DNA of 64,000 nucleotides from Rhodotorula mucilaginosa (Eukaryota > Basidiomycota > Microbotryomycetes > Sporidiobolales > Sporidiobolaceae). The notes under the pieces are model-generated. The model was not told the origin of the DNA. It saw only the letters and a program-made list of their open reading frames with translations, and did no database searches. Position numbers and translations under genes: made by a program. This document shows positions 47,774-59,830 of this stretch, piece by piece. The stretch is taken from contig CP137875.1 in NCBI GenBank assembly GCA_034406715.1, forward strand, positions 62,001 through 126,000. Reading direction: 5' to 3'. Position 1 is the stretch's first letter. Each line of letters starts with the position of its first letter.

Positions 47774-47861
47774 GGGATACTGACGCTCCGTTTGATCTGG
47801 TGACAAGAAGAGAAGAAACAAAGTGCATTGCGACAGCGATGCAGCGAGCTCCAAATCTCCG

Positions 47862-47872
47862 CGGACAAGCCG
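47862..47872 (-). promoter_or_regulatory. CGG-N5-CCG site upstream of minus-strand family gene
   Basis: CGGACAAGCCG on the plus strand, i.e. the same CGGCTTGTCCG facing the gene that starts at 47773, 89 bp away. Confidence 0.5.
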
Positions 47873-48304
47873 GTCGGCCTTGGCCTGCGCGGACCGCGGC
47901 ACCGCCGCTGCAGCGCCTCGCGGCCAAAGTGTGTGACCCCCTCCTTCCTGCAGCGTGTGCAACAGCGTAAGCTCAGCTGCGGTAACGACGTACGAGCACT
48001 GCGTCCAGAGCACCACCAACGGCCTCCGGCTAGCGCTCGATCGCCGAACTGCGCGAATTCTCATCACTGGAAACAACCCTCTGCTTTCCTCGCTCTCATC
48101 GAAGCATAGCATATGGATATGTCTTTGCGGCTTCACAGGACTCGCCGCTTCGACATAGCGTGAATTGCTGCTCTTCAGCGCTCGGAGCGGGTCCGTGCAC
48201 GAGGCTTTCTGTTCTCGAACCGCTTTCCGAGGACATGCCGCACACTCCCCAAGTGGCTCAGCTCTTTCCGACTCTGCCTTTCAGGCTCAAACTGCGCACT
48301 GGCT

Positions 48305-51300
48305 ATGAAGAAGATCTTTGGCGGCTCGAAGCGATCCAAGACGCCCGCTGTCGATGTCGCTGGCATCGACGGATTCGGTACCGTCGCCATGTCAGGTGGT
48401 CCTGTCCAGCATGGTGAGTAACGCCCTCGTGTTCCAATCGGAAGGACACCATCAATGGACTGATTCGAAAGACCTGTGACAGGCGCGGCTATGCCGCCTA
48501 CGCTGGCGGGCGTGTCCTCTTTGATCAAACCGATTCCGACTTACGCTCACACCTCGCCTCAACTTGCGCAATCAATCTTGGCGTACCCTTCCCCTCCCTT
48601 GTCGAATCAAGCGTTCTCATTTCCCGGGGGACATGCTCAGCCTCCCGGCGCCGGCTTGACTGAGCGCATGATGTCGCCGGCTCCGCCCGCGACAGCCTAC
48701 GCTTCGCCTGCCATCGTCAGTTCAAGCCATGCAGCTTCACCGATCAGATATGGGACCATGAGCGACAACGGCCATGCGAGCCCGCTCGGCGGACAAGAGG
48801 TGGTCGCCGAGGCGGATCCTTCGGCAAACTTGGCGGAACTGGAAGGGAAACTCAGCGTCGGGATCGACTTTGGGTGCGTGGGCGAGCTCCAAGTCTGGGT
48901 CACAATCATATGTGCTATACTGACTGATCTTTGCACTCATCGGCCATCAGCACGACCTTTTCCGGCGTCGCGTACGGCTCGAATCGGCACATGGGAGGCT
49001 CAGTCCGGCAGATTCTCAACTGGCCCGGAACCTACGAGACGTACCGCAAGGTGCCGACTGCGATCGTGTACTACCAAGCGAGTCCGGCCGAGGAGGCGGT
49101 CATTGTCGCTTGGGGGATCGAGGCAAAAGCGATGACTCTGCGGCCTGGGTTTTACAAGTCAGTCGGATTCGTAAAGCCCGATCACCTCGTCCCGCTCTGT
49201 TTTCTGAATCGCCGCTGACGATTCTGGTTTATGCTCTTTGACTGACAGGGTCGAATGGTTCAAGCTCTTTCTCGATCCGGCCGTCTTGCGCGAAGGTCGA
49301 CTCGCCACTTCCGCTCGACTGCCCGACCTCCCTCCCGGTAAAGAACCCATCGATGTCGTCACCGACTATCTCAGCTGTCTGTGGCAGTATGCGAAAGAAC
49401 GAATCACGGAAGAGATCGGAAGCGTGGCAGATCTCGGTGAGTCAGCGGACTGCTTTGCTTTCGACCTTGCAGGCTGTCGGTCGGTTACGCGCAGGCCGAG
49501 GCTTGCATCCGCGTTGTTCTCCTTTCGCTGACTCTTACCGTTCCTGTACAGAGTCTGCTGATGTGATCTTGACGGTCCCCGCAGCGTGGGACGCTGCCGG
49601 ATGCCAACTGATGCGGAACGCAGCGATCAATGCCGGCATGGTCCAGAGCGCTCGCGCCGGCGACCGGAGTTGGCGCGAGCGCCTGCGCATCATCACGTGA
49701 GTCTCTCCCTGTCTGTCTTGACACTCACGCCCGAGGTTCATCGATGAGATGCTAACGTGGCACTTTTGCTTTCGCTTTTGGCAGAGAACCGGAAGCAGCC
49801 GCGATTCACGCTTCTACCCTCTCGTCACTCTTCAAGTTGAAAGCCTCGCAGACCTTCATCATCTGCGATGCAGGTGGCGGCACAGTCGATACTGCCGTGT
49901 ACAAGCTGATCGGGCAGTTGTCTCAGCTCGAGATTGCGGAAATGTGCGCTCGGAGCGGAGCCAACTGTGGCAGCTTGTTCCTCGACTTGCGCTTCGAGGC
50001 ACTCGTCAAGAACCTGTGAGTGTTTCTACCTGTAAGATAGCGGATATCCGCCACCTTCTGCTGAGGGACGCATCTCGCGGAGAGCCCTTCGCGCGGCCTC
50101 GTGCAAGCTCCTTCGCGCGCGATGCCGGCAGCGGACTCTTCCCGGAGGCACATTATCAGTACCGGCACACTGACTACGTGCTCCCGGTCCCGGAAGGCTG
50201 CGTGATCACCCCGTCCACCTCGACGAACCGTCCCTGATTGCGTTCCGCCACTCATTTGCCGACTGCGACAAGCTCATGTACCGCGGCGAAGCCGACGACG
50301 ACACCGGCTTCCGCTTCAACTGCTTCAACATTGAGGATGCTCATGATCCCGAGATTGGGCTCGAGTTTGGAGAGCTCGTCATTCCCGGAAGCGTGTTGAG
50401 GAGGGACGTGTTTGATCCGGTCATTGGTACGCTCGAGTGGCCGCATGTCCTTTCAGTCTAGCTTATCCCCAACTGGGCGAAGGTCTTACTGATGGGTACG
50501 TGCAAAATCGCGTACAGAGGACGTCCTAGCTCTCCTGCAGCATCAACTCGCAAAGCTCCCCGCCGGCAAAGTCGACGCCCTGATCCTCGTCGGCGGTTTC
50601 GCCTCTTCTTCCTACCTCTGCAGCCGCATCCAGGCCACTTTTGGCTCGCAGATCCCGATCGTCGCTCGCCCGACCGATGCAGATGTCGCGACTCTACAAG
50701 GCGCGGCGAGGTACGGGTTGGGATTGATCGGCGGGAAGGGGACCGTCAGCAGCGTGATTAGCCCGCGGAGCTATATCATGAAGTGCAAGTTGCCGGCAAC
50801 GGAGGAGGATCGATATCAAAGACCAGGTGCGCTACATCCTTTCGCTTTATGACTCGGTCTTGGTGCTGGACTTCTCGTCTGGCGCGCGAAACTCATCAAG
50901 GCGGATTGTGTTGTTCCCGCACAGGCTTCATTTCGCTCAACGACGCCGGCGTCGAAGTGTGCGCGAACCGACTCTCGTACCTCGTCGCAAAAGGAGGTGA
51001 GTCTCTCCGCTGCAGATCCATGTTGCGGAGAATCGAGCTGGAGAACTCACGCAACCCCGTCATGGTGCAAAGCCGTGCTCCGAAAGGGTCAGCGACTCAA
51101 GTCTCGCTACTGCAAGGTGAGCCGGGGCAGACTACAGCTTTTCAGGCGTCTCGTCTCGATGATTCCACCCGTGTGCTGAAGTCCCTCTCTCCGATCTCGC
51201 AGTTTAGCCGCGCTCCGACCGACAGCATCTTCACCGCTGTGCTTTACGTCTCGGACTCGGACACAGTATACCGCTACACGGACGAAGGTGCGTCTCCTTC

Positions 51301-51688
51301 CGGATCTGCAAGACTACATAGTCCCCTTCCCCCATAAGGGAGCCGAGCTTGCTGAAGATAACCCACATGAGCGCGCAGGTCCGATCGAAGAGCTCTGCCG
51401 CTGGACGGTCGACCTCTCCCCTCTCCCGGCGTTTCAGCAGAATGCGCAGCTTGCCAGGGAAGGGAACGCCGGAGGCGGGAATCAAGGGTTCTACACAGAA
51501 TTTGCGCTCGGGTTGGTCCTCGACAGCGCCGAAGTCATCGGTGTGTTCCTTTCTCTTGCATGCTCTCTTCTGACCGGCGTGAGTGTGTCAGATACAAAAG
51601 ACTAAACAAGCGAGACTTTTTGAACACAGGTGTGTTGCTGACTGACGAGGGCGAAGAAGTCGGGAGGGCGACGTTCGAGTTCTTGTAG
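48305..51688 (+). CDS. HSPA12-like Hsp70-family ATPase, copy 1
   Basis: Thirteen exons (48305-48413, 48483-48873, 48951-49157, 49249-49436, 49552-49696, 49785-50015, 50197-50426, 50518-50826, 50925-50996, 51073-51116, 51203-51287, 51379-51540, 51630-51688) give 743 aa. The actin/Hsp70 ATPase fold is seen in order: phosphate 1 loop SVGIDFG|TTFSGVAYG (near residue 165), LTVPAAWDAAG, EPEAAAI, phosphate 2 loop ICDAGGGTVDTAVYK and adenosine loop ALILVGGFASSSYL. The DAGGGTVD and VGGF motifs with a shortened C-terminus and no peptide-binding Hsp70 tail mark the HSPA12-type branch that is much expanded in basidiomycetes. The N-terminal 150 residues are Ser/Pro-rich. Intron phases match those of the neighbour gene at most positions, showing tandem duplication. 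The cellular role of these proteins is not established. Confidence 0.88.
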
Positions 51689-52789
51689 AAAGCGGAGTCG
51701 GTCGTCTGCTGCAACTCCATCCATACTCGTCGCTGGGTCAATAGAAGCGCCAAAATAAACGGCAAGGTGGGAGCCATACCTGTCGTGACTGTCCAAGCAG
51801 CGAGCGAAGGATGGTTCGGACAGGACGACCACGAGGCCACAGTTGGCCATGCGCGGAGTAGCTCACGTTGTGCATACGCTCTGTAGCGGGAGCATCTGCG
51901 AGCGCTCGCTCTTTCGGCGAGCCAGGAAGTCATCAGGAGTGTCGGAGCGCGAAGCTGATTCCAGCGAATTGCAAGCTGCTCTCGAGCCGACAAATCCGAC
52001 GCGCAGTTTGGGAACTTGCGCGCGTGCGCAGCTCGTGCACGGCGTAGAGGGAATCGGTCGAATCCAGCGTGTAAAGGTAAAGTCGGAGAGCCTGCCGAGA
52101 ACCTGAGCTCGAAGAAGCAAAGGATGCGGTCCCGCGCCGCCGGGAATTCGAGTCCTGCAGGAGCTGAGCAAAAATGATCTCGTGACGCTTCGGAGCGGGC
52201 TTTCACGCGCGCGTGAGCCGCGCGTGCGAAAATTTGAGTTAAGCTGCAAGAAGGGGCACCAGGGTGGTGGTGACGAATCCAACTTGGCGGGGTGCGGGCG
52301 TTTTTAACGTTGCTGCGCAGATCCCAATCGTGTTGGTGCGCGCTGTCAGCTGCACGCGCGTACGTACGCTCAGCGAGTTAGGGGCCTGTGTGCACCGCAA
52401 GCGTGACGCGGATGAGCGAGTACCCTTGAAGTTGGAACGGAGTCAGGAGGCAAACTGTCGCTGCAATTGGGCGTGCGTAAGCTGTTTTCTCCGCAGCGTT
52501 TGATCGGCAGAAACACCGTTGAAGGGTTTCGCACGCGGAGTCGAGTCGCCGCTTTGAACGCTCCGTCCGGTCGATTTTCACACGCCATAGCTGCTCTCCT
52601 GGCAGGAGCCACGCTCGCTTGACTGCTTTCCCGGTTTTTCGGGACTCTCAAATTACACGAACGCGCCGAGCTGGGCGAGCGAGGTGGGAGAGACGTTGAA
52701 GAAGCGAGGTTCTCAACCTTCGAAACCCGATCTCCCGCCTGCATAACGCGCCGGAGCAGTGCAGGACTTGGCAGAGCAGCACGCCAGGC
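51689..52789. other. Intergenic between the two Hsp70-like genes
   Basis: About 1.1 kb with no recognised gene. The 223-codon minus-strand open frame (52206-51535) overlaps the last two exons of the Hsp70-like gene and has no signature. Promoter elements of the second gene presumably lie on the right side. Confidence 0.4.
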
Positions 52790-55700
52790 ATGGTCAAGGC
52801 GTACCAGGAGATCGTCCGCGCGTCCTCGCGGCGAGATCCGGCGTCAGGACGCGCACAACCGCTCGCTTCGACTTCAATGGGAGCCGCTTCGACCGCGTCC
52901 GCCACGCCTGTGGGACTCGCGCCGCCAGTCCAGAACGGTACCAAATCAAAGGACAAGTCGACCGAGGGAGGCGGCGGGGAGAAGAAGGGCAGGTTTCATC
53001 GACTCGCGAGGTTGCAAATCGGAGGGTCGTCCCACTCGGCTGCTTCGAAGAGGGACAAGGGCAAGGGGAAAGCAGGCAAGGCGGACGACGACGTGGATGC
53101 GAATTTGCAAGAAGAAGGAACCGTCGATGCTGCGGTCTCACGAAGGACGCTCAACGGGAAGGGCGGCTATCCCGCCAGCGAAACCGACGGCCGAGGAACA
53201 CTCGCCCTTTCGCATAGGCCGGCGTATCCCCACCCGCACCCGCACCACCACCGCTACCCGCAGCAGCAGCAGTTCCTCGCGCCGCCTTTAGTCGGTCCGA
53301 ACGGCGCGTTGATGTACCCGCCTCCGCCGCCGATGGGGTACCCGTATCCGTATCCTCCGCCGCCAGCTCCTCCGCACCCGGGGATCTACCCCGGATATCC
53401 GTATGGGCCTTACCCGCCACCTCCGAGAGACCTCGCGCCGCAGCAGCACTACGCCAACGGCGGGGGTTACTCTTCTTCGTCGGCCGCCGCAACCGCGCCG
53501 ACTCTTCCTCCTCTCAGCGCCGCCGCTTCTTCCTCAGCAGCGAGAACCGGCACAGGCGCTTCGACCTCGCCCACTTCACCCAACACGCCCACTTCGGCGG
53601 CTCATTACTACCCGTACGTCGCGAGTCAGCCGAAACGACAACAAGATCTTCAGAGTCGGGACGCGATGGCGAGTCCGCAGTCTTTCAGGAGTCGAGGTTC
53701 GGGAGGTCAAGGCGGTGGAGAGGACGGTGATGTCGAGGAGGTCGAGCAGGAAGCGTTGGACGAGTCGGGACGGCTTGTTCGAAATGGCGACGGAGGGACA
53801 GATTTCCGTTGTGGCGGCGCCCGAGATGGTGACGACGACCACGGCGACGTCGGAGAGGCGCGAGAATCTCTCGGCAACGGCTACGCGAACGGTTTTACTG
53901 GCCCGCTGTCTTCCGGGCGAGTCATCTCGGGCAGTTCCGCCGCCTCTACCAACCCGAACGGATCGACCGGCCTCCCTCCCGGAGCCGCCCCTCCTCTTCG
54001 TTCTCCCCCCTCGATCGCGCCTTCCCACCGTTCAGGTCGCTCCCTCGCGGCGACGTCACACCGATCTGGTCGGAGTCGAACGTCTGCAGCGATTCCAGGC
54101 GGGATGGCGGGTCCTCCTCCGGTCGGGGCTTATCCCGGAGGAGGAGGCTACCCATATCCATATCCGCCTCCTCCGCCAGGTTATCCCCCCATACCGCCTT
54201 ATGGGTATCCTCCTTACCCAGGCTATGGTCCTCCTCCACCTCCACCTCCGCCACATATGCGCCTCGCGCCACCTTCGCCTGCGCCAACATCCTCGACAAC
54301 TCGAGCCACGCCGGCGAACGGGAACGGGGGCAGGATCTCGCAAGGCCCCCGATCTGTCGCGAGCATGTCGCAAGCGTCTTTGGCGGCGTCGAGCTCTCGA
54401 GGAGGTGGGGTTCCGAATCCGGGAGCGGCGGCGGCTGCATACCCGTACCCCTACTATTCGCCGATGATGGCTCTTCCTCCTCCTCCGCCGCAGCCGCCCG
54501 CACCACGTCAATCCCAAGTCGGTTCAACTTACGACCCCGCCGTCTACGCCGTCGCTCAGAACATGGAGCGCGAAAGAGAACGAGAGAGGTTGAGACTCCG
54601 GACGGATCTCGGGCAGGTTAGTAAAGGCAAAGAGAGGGAACGGTTGGGACCTGGACCGTCGGTCATGAATTCGAGAGGGCAGGCCAAGACGCAGGCGCAG
54701 AGGGAGGATGAAGGCAAGATGAGTGTCGGGATCGATTTCGGGTGCGTTCCGTTTCTCTTCTGTCTCGGTTCGAACGTGTTCCACCAGCCATGGAAACGTC
54801 GGACTGATGCCGATGTGTGTCCTTCGCACAGAACGACCTTTTCCGGTATCGCGTACGGCTCGTCTCGAGTCTTTGACGGCCAGATCCGACAAATCCTCAA
54901 CTGGCCGGGCAGCTACGAAACCTACCGCAAAGTTCCGACCTGCATCCTCTACGAACAACACGACCCCTCCGAAGAAGCCAAGATCGTCTCGTGGGGACTC
55001 GAAGCGAAGAACACGACCGTGCGGGAAGGGTTCGTCAAATGCGAGTGGTTCAAACTGCTCCTCTCGCCGGAATCGCTCCGCTCGGGAGTGCCCGACCCGT
55101 GGTTGCCGCCATTGCCGGCGGGTAAGAACGTCGTCGATGTGATTGCCGATTTTTTGAGGTGTATCTGGCGGTATGCGCGGCGGGTCATCACGGAAGAAAT
55201 CGGCAGTGTTGTCGACCTCAGTGAGTCGGCTGGCCTCTCTTAACCACGTACCTCTCTCGCAGCCCTCTCGTAAAGTGGCACGGTCAGGGGATAAGTTCGT
55301 GTTACGGTCGACTGACTTGACGTTCCTTGAACAGATGCCGCCGACGTCCTGTTGACCGTACCGGCCGCGTGGGACGCCGCCGCTTGCTCCCTCATGCGCG
55401 AGAGCGCTCTCCGCGCCGGTCTTGTTCAAAGTTCACGAGGTGGTGACACGCAATGGCGTGACCGTCTCCAGATCATCACGTGCGCAAAACCCCGTTCCCG
55501 CTCTTCGCCAAGCCGGAAACCTCCCCGGCTGACGAAAAACCGCGCTCTTTGCCTTGTCTGCCCACAGTGAACCGGAAGCAGGCGCGATCCACGCCTCGAC
55601 CCTCGCGACGCTGCACCACCTCCGGCCGTCGCAGTCGTTCTTGCTGTGCGACGCCGGTGGCGGTACGGTCGATACGGCCGTGTACAAGCTCATGGGCCAG

Positions 55701-57427
55701 CTCTCGGAACTCGAGATCGCCGAGATGTGCGTTCGCAGCGGCGCCAACACTGGCAGTCTGTTTGTCGACCTCAAGTTTGAGGAGCTCTTGCGGAGGATGT
55801 AAGTGGGGTTTACCGCCTCAGATTGCTAGGTCACAACTGACACCGAGCATCCCCCTCGTAGTCTCAAGGATCACCCGGTCCACCTCGAGCCGGCGTCTAT
55901 GGCGACTTTTATTCACGCCTTTGCCGAGGGTGACAAGCTCGCTTATCACGGCACGGCAGAAGACGATGGTACGTCCCGCGTCGAAAACACACGCCCGAGC
56001 GTCGAGAACACAGCCTCGAGCGAAGACTTGCTGATTCGCGCGTGCCCACATACAGAGGCCATCTTCCGCTTCAACTGCTTCAACGTCGAAGACTCGCATG
56101 ACCCGAGTGTTGGGCTCGAGTATGGCGAACTGGCGATCCCGGGCAAGATGCTCAAGACGGAGGTGTTTGATCCCATCATCGGTGCGTGCACCATCGAGAA
56201 CCGCTTTCGGTCCGCTTCGTCTCTTCTGAACAAGCGATCTGATGGGTTTTTCGCTGTGACCTGCACAGACCAAGTCCTCGAGTTGCTCTCGACCCAGATC
56301 GCCAAGATCGGCCACACCTCGCTCGACGCCATCATCCTCGTCGGCGGTTTCTCCGCGAGCGAGTACCTCTACACGCGCGTGCGCCAAGCCTTCGGCGCCG
56401 ACGTTCCCGTCGTCGTCCGCCCACAAGATTGCGATACCGCCACCTTGCGCGGGGCGGCGCGGTACGGGTTGGGGTTGAAGATGGGGAGGGGAGGGGTGAG
56501 CAGCGTGATTTCGCCGAGGAGTTATTGCATGAAGAGCAAGTTGCCGGCGGACGAGGAGGACCATTGGAGGCGGCCGGAGTATATCACGACTAACGATGGG
56601 GGCACGGTCGTGTGCGAGAATCGGTTGAGCTGTGAGTCTTTCGCTCTTCCTGCCTGCGGCAAACCATGTGGAGTCGGAGTCACCGACTTTATTGTTGGGG
56701 GACAAAAAAGGTCGTCGCTATTCGGCTGTTGGTAACGGGGAGGACTGACTCGTGACTCGTCCCCTGCGCAGACTTGATCGCCAAAGGTGCTGTCCTCCGC
56801 AAGGGCGAACGACTCCGCTCGCGCTTCTGCAAATTCATCAAAGGTCGGTTTTTGCTTGCGGAAGAGTCTATACGTCTCGTATGCGTAGAGTCTCAACTGT
56901 GCCGCGCATGCTGACTGCTCCTACGTACCCTCCCAAAAATCGACAGACCCGCACGATTCGGTCTTTACGGCTCATCTCTTTGTTTCCAATTCGGAGGAAC
57001 TGTACCGCTACACCGACGAAGGTACGTCCGGTCCCTTTTACCCGTCAACATCTGGTGGCATGCTGACGGGCTCTGGCGCGGTCAGGCGACTTGGCCGAGT
57101 TGTGCCGCTGGACGGTCGACCTCGCTGCGTTGCCTCGGTTCCGCGAGATTGAACGCGGCGGCGGTGGCTACATCGAGTGAGTTCCTGGTCCCGTCCTCCT
57201 TGCCACCGCCATATGAGATGCATCCTCATGGCATCTCTGCGTGGCTGTGGTTTGAGCGAATGGAGAGACCGGATCTCTAACTCATTCTTTCCTCTCTTGC
57301 GCCTCGCTCGTGCGTTTTCAGGTTCGACCTCGGCTTGCAGCTCGACTCGGCCGAAGTGCGAGGCGTGCTCATGACCGAAGATGGGATCGAATGCGGCGCC
57401 GCGACGTTCGAGTTCCTCGGCACTTAG
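52790..57427 (+). CDS. HSPA12-like Hsp70-family ATPase, copy 2, with long Pro/Tyr-rich N-terminus
   Basis: Eleven exons (52790-54741, 54832-55220, 55335-55479, 55568-55798, 55862-55968, 56056-56181, 56269-56631, 56772-56843, 56947-57021, 57086-57176, 57322-57427) give 1218 aa. The C-terminal about 570 residues are the same Hsp70-like ATPase as its neighbour: SVGIDFG|TTFSGIAYG, LTVPAAWDAA, LCDAGGGTVDTAVYKLMG and ILVGGFSASEYL. The first 640 residues are low complexity: basic then Pro/Tyr/Gly-rich with repeated GYPYPYPPPP and PPYGYP units, and end in a charged ERERERERLR helix. Such PY-rich tails often mediate condensation or SH3/WW binding, which here is inference. Introns 1, 3, 4 and later fall at the same codons as in the upstream paralogue. 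Confidence 0.9.
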
Positions 57428-57921
57428 CCTCCGTCCCCTTTCTTGACGTGCTCGCCGGAATGCCTGGAATCGCTTTCTTCCTTTCGCCTCGCCTCGAGAC
57501 TATCGATCGACCTTTATACCCGCCCGCGTTCCATTTCGTCTTTCCTTTCGCTATACCCTTGCGCAGTCAATCCAGCTTCAAGATGCTTCTCCGTTATTTT
57601 TGCCCTATCTCATCTCTTGCATAGAATCCCACTCCTTTTGTTTTTGTGTGCGCAAGGAGTATATCTGCTGTTTTGTAAATGATCCCCCTCCCTGCATATC
57701 ACATTCTGCTTGTTCGCGTGTATACAGTCTGAGGTTGTCGAGAGGATTCGGTGACGCGGCCACTTCGACTCATTCGCCTCTCGACCCACGCGACTTGCGG
57801 CTGACCAGAGCGAATTGCCACTAGCTTAAAGGCATTCCCATAGCGAGACTACAGCGCCCCGCGCCTTTCCAACGACTCTCTACCACCAGTCGAGCAGGCA
57901 AGAGACCTCGTCGTCGCCGCC
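57428..57921. other. Intergenic, 3' flank of Hsp70-like gene and Rpn9 promoter
   Basis: T- and C-rich in the middle, as usual for fungal terminator/promoter spacers. No gene or repeat seen. Confidence 0.4.
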
Positions 57922-59830
57922 ATGTCATTCCCGACCGCATCAACATCCTCAGCACCAGCAGACGGACAGCAGCAGCGTGATCCGGAGACGTACCTGGCGC
58001 AGGCGTTGACGAGCCCGCACCTGCCGAGCGAACTCAAGCCGTTCTATGAGGCGTTTGACCGCTTTTACCGCAACAGGTCAGTCTGGCCTTGCCCGCTTCT
58101 CTCTTGCCTGGGGCTGGACTGCACCAGCGCGATCTGGACAGTCCACTCTTTTCTTCGGCTGGGCGAGGCGGCGAATGACGCCTCGTGTTGCCCGTCCCTC
58201 TCCGAACCTGGAACCCTCCCCGCTAACCACTGCAATACCCAACTACAGGCTCTGGTTCCAGTTGACGCGGACGATCGAATCCTTCTTTGCCGTCCCGTCG
58301 TCTCAACCGTTCCGGATCGACCTGTACGAGCAGTTCATCCGCGACTTTGGCGGCAAACTCGACCCCCTCAAGCATGCTGCCATCGCCGTCTCGGTCGCGA
58401 GGTCTTACGAAGGTGAGCGTCGCCGCTGCTGCTCGGGTGATTTCCGGGGTCGGACTGATTCTAAACCGGGAATCCTTGGAGCTCAGTAAGACGCTGACAC
58501 GCTAGCGAGACTCCCTGCCAGACCCGCGGGCGTCGATCGCGTTCCTCGACCCTCTCATCCCGACGTTCGACAAGCCCGAAACGCGCGAAGCTTTTGTCCT
58601 CGCGACGATGGAACGGAGTCACTTCCGGTTGCGGGCGGGCGAGTACGACGCGGCCAAGGAGGCGCGCGACCAGTGCGAAAAGATCTTGGACCACCTCGAC
58701 GCGGTCGACTTGGCCGTGCATGCGAGCTTTTACCGCGTCTCGGGGGACTATTACAAGGTGCGTGGCGTGACTCCTAACCCGGCTCCGGTTTCCCGTCAAC
58801 CGCGAAGAACGCTAAATCTCGCTCTCCCGACCTCTGGTTCTCCGCGTACGTCGTCTTTCCCGCACAGGCGAAAGCCGAATTCGCCGACTATTACCGCAAC
58901 TCGCTCCGGTACCTCGCGTGCGTCGACATCGAGAAGGACCTCACTGCCGCCGAGCGGATCGAGCGCGCGCACGACCTCGGGATCGCGGCGTTGCTCGGGC
59001 AGTCGATCTACAACTTTGGCGAGCTGGTGCGTCGAGATCTCCACCCTCCTCGACTCTGCATCTCCTGTCGGGCTGTCGGTGGCAGACGGTAGCTGATTTG
59101 TCGTTACGCCGCTCTGCGTACAGTTGATGCACCCGATCCTGGACGCGCTCAAGGGCACCGAGCACGACTTTATCCGGAGCTTGCTGTTTGCGTTCAACGC
59201 GGGCGACATTTCCAAGTTCCAGACCCTCATCCCCGAGATGAACGCCAAAGAGGTGTGTCCCGTCCCGTTGCTGTCTTCGCCTCTCTCACACGAAAATGAA
59301 GTCGCCAAAGACTGACGCACGAGACAACACCCTGCTCGCCCCGCCCCCTCCCCCGGCAGCCCTTTTTGGAGCAAAACTTGGCGTCGCTGCGACAAAAGAT
59401 CTGCATGATGGCGTTGCTCGAGGCCGTGTTCAAGCGCGCGACGCAGGACCGCGCGACGTTGCCGTTTAGCGTCATCTCGAAGGAGGCGCAGGTCCCGATC
59501 GACGAGGTCGAGCATGTCATCATGAAGGCCCTTGCGTGCGTCGGCGCCTTCTCGCCTTTTCCGGAGTCTCTTGGAGAGGAAGAACGAGGTCGGAACTGAC
59601 GGTCGCCGTTGATGGTCGTGCGTGCGTGTGTGTCCGCCCGCAGACTGAACCTGATCCGCGGGACGATCGACCAACCGGCGTCGGTCGCGAGCATCTCGTG
59701 GGTGCAACCGCGCGTGCTCGACCGGGACCAGATCGCCGGGTTGCGGGACCGCTTGGGCGACTGGAGCGACAAGGTGACGGCCATGGGCGAGTTTGTCAGG
59801 AGCGAGGGCCGCGAGCTGTTTGTGCAGTAG
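57922..59830 (+). CDS. RPN9: 26S proteasome lid subunit Rpn9 (PSMD13)
   Basis: Seven exons (57922-58076, 58249-58412, 58510-58757, 58868-59026, 59124-59252, 59360-59535, 59644-59830) give 405 aa, close to the usual 380-395. It is a structural PCI-domain subunit of the regulatory particle lid. The N-terminal helical repeats carry LAQALTSPHLPSELKPFYEA and FYRNRLWFQLT; the middle has FYRVSGDYYKAKAEFADYYR, shortened here to its key FADYYRNSLRYLA block; the PCI winged-helix part has ISKEAQVPIDEVEHVIMKAL and NLIRGTIDQ, ending with the Rpn9-typical SWVQPRVLDRDQI. The acceptor of intron 2 is the unusual gcgag at 58509; the nearby tag at 58505 would break the frame. Confidence 0.92.

Noticed and set aside
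57922-58412. Acceptor tag at 58505 for Rpn9 intron 2
   Set aside because: It leaves the wrong phase for the conserved SLPDPRASIAFLDPL frame; the acceptor at 58509 restores it.
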